Below, piece by piece: positions 44,033-54,412 of a stretch of 64,000 nt of DNA. A program made the translations under genes and the position numbers. The first letter of the stretch is position 1. Every line of letters starts with the position of its first letter. Source of the stretch: Platanthera guangdongensis (lineage: Eukaryota; Streptophyta; Magnoliopsida; Asparagales; Orchidaceae); the NCBI GenBank assembly GCA_039583875.1, contig CM077147.1, positions 115,613,938 through 115,677,937 of the forward strand, given 5' to 3'. The notes under the pieces are model-generated. The model ran no database searches and was not told where the DNA came from. It worked only from the letters and a program-made list of their open reading frames with translations.

Positions 44033-46693
44033 TCAACTAGAATCATCATCTAGTAAGTCGTCATTGACATTGCAGGTGTTTGGTTGGATGGAGGTACTCG
44101 TCATTTGCCCATAATTATCATAAACATCTTCATCATCACTGTCAACTACAAAATGATCTAAATCTTCATCTCCTTGAGCTATTAGTTCATTTATTTGAAG
44201 ATTAGTTCCAACTCCACTTCGTAAATTTCGAGTCCCAGTTCCAAGAGATCTCTCTACAGCATCCCATGTGAGATTATCATCATCAAAAACTAGAGCTTCC
44301 TCTGGTTTGTTCACCATCCACTCACTACTCCAGTCGAGCTCATCAAGCACCAAAGGGTTGTAATTTCTTCCCTTTTCACGTCTTTCTTGAAATCGTGCTT
44401 GTAGACGCCGATTATATTGGATGTATACAAGATCACTAAGCCTTTGATGTTCCAATCAATTTCTTTTTTTTGTGTGAATCTGAATCAAGATAATTTCAAA
44501 CTTATTGGTAAATTAGTAAATATAAAATATTAAAATTTTTATTGAATATTTGTATACTTACAAACTCAAAAGTACTCCAATTGCGCTCACAACTAGAAGA
44601 AGAACAACATAAGCCAATTATGCGCAATGCTACCTTCGTAAGGTCAACATTTGGTCCTCCATGTGCACCCCACCAGTCCACTATTCATTTAAGACAAATA
44701 TAAATTATTTGACATATAAATAATTTAAGAAAATATAAAAATGTAAACAATACTTACTTGGATTTAAGGTGGTTCGTTGCCTAATAGTCATAGGCTTTCC
44801 AAAACTATTTCGAGATGCTTTGTAGTTAGTACCTTGCTCGGCAATCTTGTCTTGCAATTCTTGATCGGTCACTAGTCTTGCAATAACATCATTGAAAGCA
44901 TCTTGAAATTTCCAGCCATCATCATTATTTTGTTCCTTATATTCAAAATATTTGCTTGGATTTAGAAACAAAGCCGCCCTATACAACTTTTGCTTCATTT
45001 GATTTGTCCATCTATTTTCAACAATCTCAATAATCTTTTTAAATAATCTTTCTTTGTTATCAAAATGTTGTTTGATCTTTTGTTTGGCTTCTTCCATTGC
45101 AGCATATACTTCAGGCATAGCCGGCCTTTCATCTTCATCTACTAATCGCAAAACTGCAATCAGTGGTTTTCCTCCTTTTAGGCAATCTCTTACTCCATTC
45201 CAAAAATTGGTTGAAAGTATTATTTCAACAATCTGTTTTCCGGCTTCAGTTTTTGCCAAATTAGCGGCATTCCACGAGGGCGACACAAAGAATAATTTCA
45301 GCTTCTCCTCATGCTTAAGCACACTTTGTACAGTAAGGAATGATGTTGCAAATCTAGTTACTGAATGCCTCACTAGATCACCGCCTATAGTAGTCCTTAT
45401 TGCATCAAGTAAACGAGTGTGTCTGTAGATGAAATTTGTAATCATTCTTGTCTTTCTTATCACTGTTTTGTTCTGTTGTAGCTTGTCTATATCCTCTAGC
45501 ATTAGATCAATGCAATGAGCTGCACAAGCAGTCCAGAATAATGTGGGTCTTTTTTCCATTAAAATTTTACCAGCTGCCTTGTAATTAGAAGCATTGTCAT
45601 TCACCACCTGCAGAGTGCAGACATTTGTAATTATTGAAAGTTGTAGACTATTAAACTTGAAATATGAAAATTACTAAATTAATAAAACCAAAAAAATTAC
45701 CTGAACAACACACTCTGCTCCTATCTCTCTAATCTTACTATCAAGCAAATCTGATAACATTGTGGCATCTTGAATATGACTGGATGCATATACGGAACCC
45801 ATAAAATAGGATCCTTCTGGACAGTTGACTAGGAAATTGATCAAATGTCTCCCTCTCATGTCTGTCCAACCATCTGACATAAGTGTGCAACCATATCTCC
45901 TCCAGTACGCTTGATAGTTTGTCTTCATCTTCATGACTTTATCTTTTGTATTTTTTAGCAATGGGACTCTCAAATCATGATAATTAGGGCCTTTATAACC
46001 AGGCTCATACTGTCCAACTGCTTCAAGCATGACTTCAAAACTTCGTGCCTTTGCGGCATTGAATGGAATTCCACATTCATAGAACCAATCAGCAACATAA
46101 CTATCAACTCTTTTTTTCTCTTCAGGTGTTCTAAAACATCTCTCGATAGTAGTTTGTGCAGGACCTTTTGCACGTCTATCATCTACTACATCTTCAGGAG
46201 CACGCCTCACATGAGCATCCATAGGCCCTCTTTTTTGTGGCAAGTGGATTACTTTCCTTTTTTTGGCACTTGTCCCAGAACTTGAGACAAATGACGTTTT
46301 AGCTGTAGATAATGCTGGGGATACATTTTGTGACCCTGTTGGCTCTCTTTCTTGGTCACTCTCATTGTCATCATCAACAGTCAGATGCACATTGTCCTTT
46401 TTTTTAGCATTTAAAGCTGAATACATCTCAGCTGCTATTTCAGAAGTAGTCTTCAAACACTTGGATACATCTACATACCCGTCACATAAGTGTTGCTTCA
46501 ACCTTTTGATACCACCCTTTATCAATCTACCACACAAATTACATTTAACTGTATTTTTATCTTCTAGGTTGGGACAATGACCATACTTCCAACCAGGATC
46601 ATTTGACTTTGCTTTTCGTTTAGGATCCGTTTTTGGATCAAGGTCATTGCTACCAATGGATGGAGCAAGAGTGTTGGTGTTTTGGTCTTCCAT
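44033..46693 (-). CDS. hAT-superfamily transposase (BED zinc finger, DUF659, hAT dimerisation)
   Basis: Exon 1 (46693-45701) starts MEDQNTNTLAPS and holds a BED-type finger (CNLCGRLIKGGIKRLKQHLC, residues about 52-72), a basic linker, and DUF659 with SDGWTDMRGRHLINFLV (first catalytic Asp). Exon 2 (45607-44758) holds VVNDNASNYKAAGKIL (second Asp), FWTACAAHCIDLMLEDI (C/H motif) and the insertion domain ending YRAALFLNPSKYFEY. Exon 3 (44680-44562) holds WWGAHGGPNVDLTKVALRIIGLCCSSSSCERNWSTFEF, the hAT dimerisation core. The last exon ends in an acidic tail (44455-44033). Splice junctions CAG|GTAATT and CTGCAG|GTGGTG agree with plant introns. The protein would be about 800 residues, the usual hAT length. 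A TGA at 44456-44458 falls in the presumed fourth exon (a CGA-to-TGA type change); it is harmful unless the real acceptor lies just after it. Confidence 0.9.
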
Positions 46694-47113
46694 CTTTCAC
46701 AAACAGGACCTATAGATTGCAGAGTTAGGTCGGGACAATGAAATAAATAACGGCTAAAGAAATCATCACAATGAACAATTTAAAGAACTCTAAAAGACAT
46801 GCTCATTTAGAAGAGTCAGCAAGACCATAAGACCATTTTCATTAATTCTACTTCTATAGTTCTATAGTACAAACAAGACACTTCATGATAAATCTAGCAA
46901 TACAAAAATACATTTGTCATGTGTCAATCAAATCATGATTCATGAAACACAATAAGTGATTATATAATGACAAATCTTATTTCTAATATTATCTATTTTC
47001 TCCTGCGAAAATTGTGTCACTCCATGATAGATCTGCAATAAAACAAAAATGGTTAAAATCAATTCAACATAATTATTACCAATCTACATGCACTAGACAG
47101 TAACGTCACATAC

Positions 47114-49936
47114 CTTTACCAATGATGGCATTGGCCTAATTTTAAGAGCATCAACTATATCAATCATGTAGCACATGATATAATACCCACATTAAATATT
47201 ATCTGATTGTTTTGGGCACTACACAGTAACATAAATAAACAATTGGTAAGTACTAAGTATTTTAATTACAAATGTTTAAATTACAATACATACTCATATA
47301 GGCTATACATCTAAAACTTACCGGAATCAACTTTGTAAGTTTTATTTTTTTAAAACTGGTACGCTGCTCTTTTGCTAAATCTTTAAATGCTCTTCATAAA
47401 ATATAAAAAGAATCAGTTTATAGCAAAATGTAAACAACTAGGAAAGTAAGTAAATAACTCATTAATAAACTTACTTTGTAATGACATTTTTAATATCATC
47501 ACGAATGTCAATATTTAAGCGATCAAGCCAATAAACTGTATAATTATTATAATCAATAATAGCCAACATCCAATGTTTTCTGTGAAACAAATGAAATAAT
47601 TAATAACTTAATTAGAATAAAAAATAGTAATAATCATTGATATTTGATACAAAAATTTTTCATACTTACAATCTATTATAGGGCACAAATAATAAAGAAT
47701 CTGATTGGAGTTGACTAAGCGTCCTAAGCCTGATTTTTAGATCTTCAACTCGTGTTTTTAAATGTTCTTTGGCATAGTCATCATTAATAGCAAAAATGGA
47801 ATGTGGATTATGAAAATATACACCAGTAATGTATGTAAATCTCTTTAATTGTGAGTCTATGTACCTGCAAAAACATGTAAATTCAAAATCAATTTATATA
47901 TTAATAAAAATTTTTAATTTTATAATATTTGATCCTCAGTAGTCAGATGCACAATACTCACCCAATACATGCTAATATGATGTTAGCTCCAATCATTTTC
48001 ATATTTAGAAAATCATACAACTCTGAATTTTCAAAGTACGTACATGTTGATTCAACACTCTCAAATATTGTTGAATCTAACACTAGAGATATTATTTTAT
48101 CTTCATTCTCCATCTTACTTATAAAACTGGGCAAGATATCAATGAATTCATTTGTAGTCTCGGTCTCACTAGCCTGTGGAAATAAAAGAATTAATATTGT
48201 GGAATGTGGACATCAATATTGAATTCATTGATTACATAAAAGTCAAAAAAAATATTATAAATTATAATACCGTGCAAGATAATTGTTCATGTCTACTCTG
48301 ACTACTCTCAGGTTCATGTGACCTGTATTCGTACTCCGGCTGAGACTGAGAAACCAAAAAGTAACAAAAAAATAGTTACTTACCTGCGCAACAAAAAGAG
48401 AAGATAACATTTCATAAAAGTATAAATATTTAAACATAATAATACTTGTGCAACTGGAAGTGCAGCACTTGTTCCAGTTCTAGCACTAAACATGCGCATA
48501 AGCTCTTCAATTTGATTCTGCATAGTACTAATCTCGGCTTGTTGCGCTTCTTCTTTTTGGCTCCACAATTTTTGTTGCGCTTGTTCTTTTTGGATCCATA
48601 ATTCTTGTTGCTCTTGTTCTTTTTGGATCCATAATTCTTGTTGCTGACTCAATCTTTCTTGTACTATAGCTTCAACATCTTCAATACGAGCTATTGGTGT
48701 GGGTGTCCTATCACTCCGCCTATCATTCTTGAAAAATCTTGTAATGGTGGAAAACTTGCCACCAGCTCTAACTCTGCCCGGATGTTCTTGGCCTAAAAGA
48801 GATGCAAGGATGTCATTTCTTCCCTGTGACACTGTTTCAGCACTCTGGGACTCTTGGCTCGACAACTCGTCCTAAAAAAAAGTAATAAATATTGGAAGTT
48901 GAAACAGAATTGCAGATAAGAAAATATACTTCTCAAGAAATATTACTATCGATAATTTACAAATGATGAAATGATTCATTTACACTTACCATTTTAGATG
49001 TCAATTCAGCTGCATCTTTACTAATGTATTCACCCGTCTTTCTTTTATGACCGGCTTTCCATAACTCCGCACGTGAAATTGGTGCAGCTTCACCTTGTTC
49101 AACCTTGACAATAAAATGAAAATAAATTATCATACAAATAATTGAGAAACCAAATTTTAAAATACAAAAAACGAGAGAGAAGTAGAGAGATAATACCATT
49201 CTTTTTTCTAATCCAGAATAACTCATTCTGGAAGTAGTATGAAAGGTTTTTCGTGTTTTTGCTCTCTCAGTATTAACCTTACTTTTCTCCTATAAAAAAT
49301 AAATGTGTTAATACTTAATTTGGTTATAAGTTATAAAGTTAAAAAATGATATAAACATTGAATTTAATAAGTTAAGAACACAACCATATATTCTGCAGTA
49401 GTGCGATGGTCGACAAAAACTCTCCAGTCTTCGGCAGTAATAAAACTATATTTGACAGGAACATTGTATCGATGCTCCAAATCAACATTTTTTACATAAT
49501 TGACAAAAAGTTTGGATTTCCAAGTCCTCCAACTTTCACTCATGCTTTTCATTAATGTCTTGTAATGACCATCAATATTATCAAAAAATATCTGGAAATA
49601 ATAGAAAATATCAATTAAAAATTAACTAAAACACCAAAGATATGTAATCACTAATCACTCATAAGTCATAACAAGGTTACGTACATTTAATTTTGCCCAT
49701 ATTTGATCTTTAATTTGTTTATCAACATCCCTCCATGCAACATATGTAATTGGCACATAACACTTCACAAGAGATCCCATAAAACTCATCAATTTATTTG
49801 TTTCAGGACCGGAAATAATGCGGTCATCATCACGGAAAGAAATATAAATCTTCCTCCCCTCTAGCCTGAGCTTATTCAGTTCATTCATTTTCGTGAAGCC
49901 TCTTGTTGACCTCGATGAAGATCCCTTGTCCGACAT
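47114..49936 (-). pseudogene. Transposase_24 (Ptta/En/Spm) domain gene with coiled coil and Ulp1-type protease
   Basis: About eleven minus-strand exons. The first (49936-49685) starts MSDKGSSSRSTRGFTKMNELNKLRLEGRKIYISF. Exons to 48991 carry the Transposase_24 signature: WRTWKSKLFVNYV, NTERAKTRKTFHTTSRMSYSGLEKRM and GEAAPISRAELWKAGHKRKTGEYISKDAAELTSKM. Exon 5 (48873-48446) is a Gln/Glu-rich coiled coil with three WIQKEQ-like repeats. Exons at 48360-48272, 48176-47963 and 47865-47669 lead to FFVPYNR. Then KHWMLAIIDYNNYTVYWLDRL (about 47583-47475) and CPKQSDNI, stop, CGYYIMCYMIDIVDALKIRP (47218-47114) give the His, Asp, Gln and Cys of a Ulp1/C48 cysteine protease. The in-frame TAA at 47192-47194 directly precedes the catalytic Cys codon (47189-47191). 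Ulp1 proteases cleave SUMO; the role in a transposon is unknown. Exon limits are by eye. Confidence 0.75.
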
Positions 49937-50404
49937 TTTCCTGTAAAACCCTAAAAAAAAACCTAAACCATACAAAAAACCTAAACAAAATTCATACAAA
50001 ACTGCAATGATATTGAGTTACTAGTTACTAGTTAGTAGTTACTACTTACTACCACACAATGTTTATACATGTATAAATGTATAAATGTATAAATGTATAA
50101 ATATTTAACAAGATTCCTCAGGAGGTTTAGACATGTATAAATGTATAATAATAATAAACACACAATGCTTAGCAAAGAGCAAAGAGATCAAAAGTTCAAA
50201 AACCGAGAAAAGGTATTAAGAAATAGTATACCTAAGTGAGAATATTAGTTTTGTCGAACAAGAATCGTTCGAAGCAAAGGAGAGCAGAAACTTGAACAAA
50301 ATCGCCTTTAGGGTTTCTCGCAAAGCGCAGGGACTGTAAAAAGAAGAAACAAAAACTCGGGGAAACACAAGATTTTTACGGCTCACGGTTAAAAATAGAT
50401 AGTA

Positions 50405-50745
50405 ACGACTGCGGTTGCTATATAAACCGCAGTCTATGCTATATTAAACTGCGGTTAATGTACAAACCGCAGTCTATTCTCTGGAAGGAATAGACTGCGG
50501 TTTGAAAAGAACCGCAGTCGGTGTGAGCATGGACTGCGGTTTATACAGTAACTGCAGTCTATTGTAGCATAGACTGCGGTTGATATAGCAACCGCAGTCT
50601 ATTCTACAACCTAAACTGCGGTTATTGTACAAACCGCAGTCGATGCTCTGGTTCATGAGATAAACTGCGGTTTTAAAATAACCGCAGTATATTCTCGGTT
50701 TCATAAAATAGACTGCGGTTGATATATAAACCGCAGTCTATTCCC
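50405..50745. repeat. Subterminal palindrome array, right (8 units)
   Basis: Eight near-palindromes GACTGCGGTT...AACCGCAGTC, 40-50 bp apart, linked by TATTCTN-type sequence. It mirrors the left array, with a poly(A) tract and the GGCGCCGGGACGCCTAGGCG segment between it and the right terminus. Confidence 0.95.
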
Positions 50746-50828
50746 ATATTTTTTGTAAAAAAAAAAGCGTCAAACGTCTTGTTTACAATTGGGCGCCGGG
50801 ACGCCTAGGCGACGCCATGACAAGAATG

Positions 50829-51566
50829 CTCTGAACCTTTCTTTTTCAGTGCAGAAGACTTGGGCTCCAGAGCAGACTTAGTTTCTACTTTCGTCTTATT
50901 AAAGCCCTTGGCTTTGCCCTTGACTTTATGCACTATCAGAATGGGGCTAGCAGACTTGGCCTTCTTCATGTTTATCTCGGCAGTTCGCAACATACCTAGG
51001 AGCTCGGGCAGTATCTTGTCTATTTCATTCATGTTATAGTTCAAGATAAACTACTCATAACTGTCCGGCAACGATTGTAGAATCAGGTTTGTGGTCTTGG
51101 CCCAGAGGGAACCCTAATCATTCAAGGTTCTCGATATACACAATCATCTTGAGTACGTGAGTCCCTACTAGGTCCCGAGCTCCCATCTTGCACTGGAACA
51201 ACGTCTTAGTGATATCGAATATCTCTTGACGAGCTTGCACTTGAAACATTTTCTTGAGATACTCGTCAATATCCTTGCATCTCATATTCTCATGTGGCTT
51301 TTGAAGCTCAGAGTTCATGGTGACTAGCATGAGACATTTGACGTCTAAGGAGTCGTCAAGGTAATTCTTGTAAGCATCCTTATCAGCACGGGGTGCATTC
51401 CTGACAGGCTCATCAGGAGATTCCTCTTCCAAAACATAGAGCTTGCGCTCTTGCCTCAGAACAATTCTCAAGCTCTTATATCAGTCCAAATAGTTCGTCT
51501 CACTCAGCTTTTCCTTCTCAAGAATCGCTCTGAGGGACAGTGTGGAGTGGGAACCACTTGTCATGG
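50829..51566 (-). pseudogene. copia 2 gag (upstream part)
   Basis: Minus strand: it starts at the ATG 51566 (MTSGSHSTLSLRAILEKEKLSETNYLD, stop, YKSLRIVLRQERKLYVLEE). It continues in 51471-51118 with KDAYKNYLDDSLDVKCLMLVTMNSELQKPHENMRCKDIDEYLKKMFQVQARQEIFDITKTLFQCKMGARDLVGTHVLKMIVYIENLE, a copia-type gag (UBN2/retrotransposon gag class). After shifts, 51044-50829 gives LPELLGMLRTAEINMKKAKS and a Lys-rich linker. The hAT insertion then separates it from its zinc knuckle at 42912-42840. Confidence 0.88.
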
Positions 51567-52553
51567 AAATTCTACAAGAATATAAGCAAAACAAATTAGT
51601 ACTACATTCTAAAATATAATTTTCTTTCAATTAGGATTTTAATCAAAATAACTCTCACTATTTTTATCAAACTGATAACCATCGATATCAATTTGAAGAG
51701 TTTATGCAAGTAACTCTCTTAGTGCACAAGATCCATATTTCACTAACAGTATAAGTCAGATTTGTCTTTTCTCTTACAATGCAGCTATTTAGGTAGACAA
51801 CGCTTGTCAATTGCATCACAATGCAGCTCTTTTATGGTTGGTGAATAACTCTTTATTCGCATCCATCGTATGGTGCATGTCAACCCTATGTCTCTGGGCA
51901 CTCAACCTTTCAGGTCACCCAGTTAAGCTTGACCCGATGTCGACAGTGGGATATCATAATTATCCTCTCGCACCCTTACCAAGATAGATTAATGCACCTT
52001 ATTTTGACAAGCTCACAATTCATCGATCGAGGCAGAAAGAGTGTCATCCATCGGAAGGCATCCGAATACTTAATATTATTTAAGGAATTTTTAGATACTT
52101 GATTAACACTTTAATCATAGTTAACAATTAATCAATGTGCATATCATACAAAACACTAACAGCAATCATAATCCAAATGCATCACAGATGTGCACAAGAA
52201 TCATCATCAACATTTGATGAACTGGGCTAAATCTGAACATCTACAACACTTCTAAATATTCAGATTTACATGCACCGGACATGAGCAACACCAACTCCAC
52301 TTACACAGTAGACAAGCTCGTCTCTCAGTGTGAGATTCAAAATCTAACACACTTGGTTTCACAAACCAACAAGAGGGGCAGTTAGCGCTAAGGAGAAACA
52401 AAAAAATACCAAAACGAAATCACATGCGCTTCTTGCGGGGTTCCAAGGGGCAGCGCCCCTGGCGGTGGTCTCGCTGACCGATCAACGCGGGAGGTCAAGG
52501 GGCAGAGCAATGGATTTATCAACTTCTGAAACAATGATCATCGCACAACCTCC
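51567..52553 (-). other. copia 2 5' untranslated leader
   Basis: About 1 kb of AT-rich sequence between the primer site and the gag start, with no coding feature. Confidence 0.6.
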
Positions 52554-52564
52554 CTCTGATACCA
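52554..52564 (-). other. Primer-binding site of copia 2
   Basis: Minus strand TGGTATCAGAG, separated from the LTR (which starts at 52566) by one base. Confidence 0.92.
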
Positions 52565-52565
52565 C

Positions 52566-53667
52566 TGTTGGGTTTTACTCGGGTGGCACAACACTTGTGA
52601 TGATGGATCTTGTGATGAACATTAATCAAGGAGTAAAACGGCTATAAATAAATTTATACCTTAGAGATATTGAGTCAATACTCAACCAAGTTGCTCCGAT
52701 GAAGTCCTATGAACGGTGATGGTCGGAGTCCCAAGCGCAGAATGATGTCCATGCCTATACGGATATCCACACGAGCAAGGAGAAGCCTAGAATCTTGTCA
52801 CACAAGATCTAGGTCGGATGAAAGCTTGCCCTCAATGTCTCCACGGATTGCTAGATCCGTTAAAGAAGAGGCGGCAACGACGAAGACGACGCCTTGGAAA
52901 CACTTTTCGTCGACGGCAAGGAGGACGGCGGTCGGCGGGATCGACAACGGTCGTGGAATTGGAACACTTCCGTCGCGCAGAAATCGTCGTCGGGAAATTA
53001 GGTCGGGAGAGAACAGTGTGTCTCCGGTTCTACAGTAAAATCGTATTTATACAGAGAACCAAGAAGCCCGATACCCGCAGACCCTGCCAAACCGGACTTC
53101 AAGAAAATAAAACCGGTAATTACAGAATTCGTCGGGTATCCTGTGATATTCGACGAATGGGAATTAATCGTTGAGATAACACGGACATATTCCACGAATC
53201 GAGTCAGGAAAAATCGTCCGAGTGCCAGGTCGATACTCGACGAATCGGGATGTTATGCGACGAATCCAAGACAGAGGCGTTGAGTCGTCCCGACGATACT
53301 CGACGAATCGTTAAGACCTCGTGACGATACTCGACGAATCTGAGATGGAGGCGTTGAGTAGTTACGACGATATTCGACGAATTCATTCCATTCGACGAAA
53401 TGACTTAGCCATACTCGACGAATTCCCTTTAAAATCTACCGATCACTTACTTGTTGACCCATATTCATAATATAGGTCCCGGAAAGAAATTCCTCCACGT
53501 CTAGAACGTCATAGGTTTGGTCTTTCACTCATATCACATATGAACAAGGTCAGCACAAACCTTTCCAACTTATCCAGAGCTCTTATGTGTGACCTCATAG
53601 GCTCATATTGCGTTATCAGTGAGACCACATGTTTGATCACTTCCCGATCACCATGGTAGCACCAATA
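52566..53667 (-). repeat. 5' LTR of copia 2 (1102 bp)
   Basis: It runs from TGTTGGGTTTTAC to GGTAGCACCAATA, homologous to 37112-38858. It contains the TTCGTCGA/TCGACGAA near-palindrome array (53124-53425). The terminal CA reads TA here, while the partner LTR keeps CA. Confidence 0.92.
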
Positions 53668-53672
53668 GTGAG

Positions 53673-54412
53673 GTCGTCCCTATTTATAGAAAAGGCGTAG
53701 CGCTTCATCTCCAAAACCAAAACATGGGTATCTGTAAGTTCGGGTGGTCACTCTTTTCGATAACCACCGCCCCCAAAGGTCTTCTCCTGCAAAGGAAACA
53801 AAAAACAATAAGAGTACCACCCCAAGCAAAAGTACTCTCCGCAACACAGCACATGCATTCCAGACAAGTAATTTAATGTATCAGCAGAAGTTGTGGTTAG
53901 TAAATATAATTTGGCGCGTGACCGCGCGAAGCATAGTCAAAGGATATCCCAAATAATTACAAGAAAGATAAAAGTTCGTTATCATAGACCTCGCACATCC
54001 TAACTCTCCCGAGAAGGTGCTCACTCCACACCTAGATGCACCAGGTCGTCCGTAACTTCAGAGAACATAGTGTGTGTGGCCACCGCCAACGCCTTGTTCA
54101 GCTTGGCACTCGATACGTGTAGAGCTCGCACATCTTCCGGAACCCTCGACGCATATCGAACAAGCGCATCTTCAGGAGGTGGCCGCCTTTACAATCCAGG
54201 TGCCAACCTGCGGAGCCCTAGGATGGAAAGCCCCACCCGGTAAGTGTCGTGTTCTGCTTCTTTAGGCTTTCCACTTCCATCTCCAGGTCGCACCCACGAG
54301 GGCTACGTCTCCTTCCACAATGCGCTCAGCTCGACAAACACCCTATTGGGAACCGTCATTGTGGTATCTACAAAAGAATTTGTGGCACAAGAGGTAGGTT
54401 TTATGATTTTTT
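53673..54412. other. Tat-element DNA without a clear frame
   Basis: It continues the host of copia 2. Short frames on both strands have no recognisable domain; this may be an intron or decayed part of the antisense ORF. Confidence 0.45.

Larger units (their letters stand above)
42905..50836 (-). mobile_element. hAT transposon (42913-50828) carrying two genes and palindrome arrays
   Basis: The ends are perfect 10-bp inverted repeats CATTCTTGTC (42913-42922) and GACAAGAATG (50819-50828). They are flanked by CTCTGAAT (42905-42912) and CTCTGAAC (50829-50836), an 8-bp target duplication with one difference. Just inside each end are GGCGTC/GCCTAGGCG-rich segments, then a poly(T)/poly(A) tract, then a palindrome array. 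Between the arrays lie, in transcription order on the minus strand, a Transposase_24/Ulp1 gene (49936-47114) and a BED/hAT transposase gene (46693-44033). Removing it reunites the copia 2 gag just upstream of the zinc knuckle. Size 7.9 kb. The near-intact genes suggest recent arrival compared with its host. Confidence 0.88.
37107..53672 (-). mobile_element. Ty1/copia retrotransposon 2 (37112-53667) with TSD GTGAG
   Basis: GTGAG occurs at 37107-37111 and 53668-53672. LTRs are at 37112-38858 and 52566-53667, with the primer site at 52554-52564 and a polypurine tract at 38859. On the minus strand: gag, protease, integrase, RT, RNase H. The right LTR end has mutated from CA to TA on the plus strand. 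The gag is split by a hAT transposon (42913-50828) and the left LTR by a small hAT-like element (38066-38732). The RT/RNase H type (SDPGESHWIVVKNILKYLRRTKDTFLVFGG...GYTDASFQTDRDDSKSQSG) is clearly not Sirevirus. The host sequence on both sides is the antisense ORF region of the Tat-like element. Confidence 0.93.

Noticed and set aside
42913..50828. Interpreting the whole unit as a CACTA element because of Transposase_24, Ulp1 and subterminal palindromes
   Set aside because: There is no CACTA-type terminus and no 3-bp target duplication. The outer ends give 8-bp repeats, and the main transposase is hAT.
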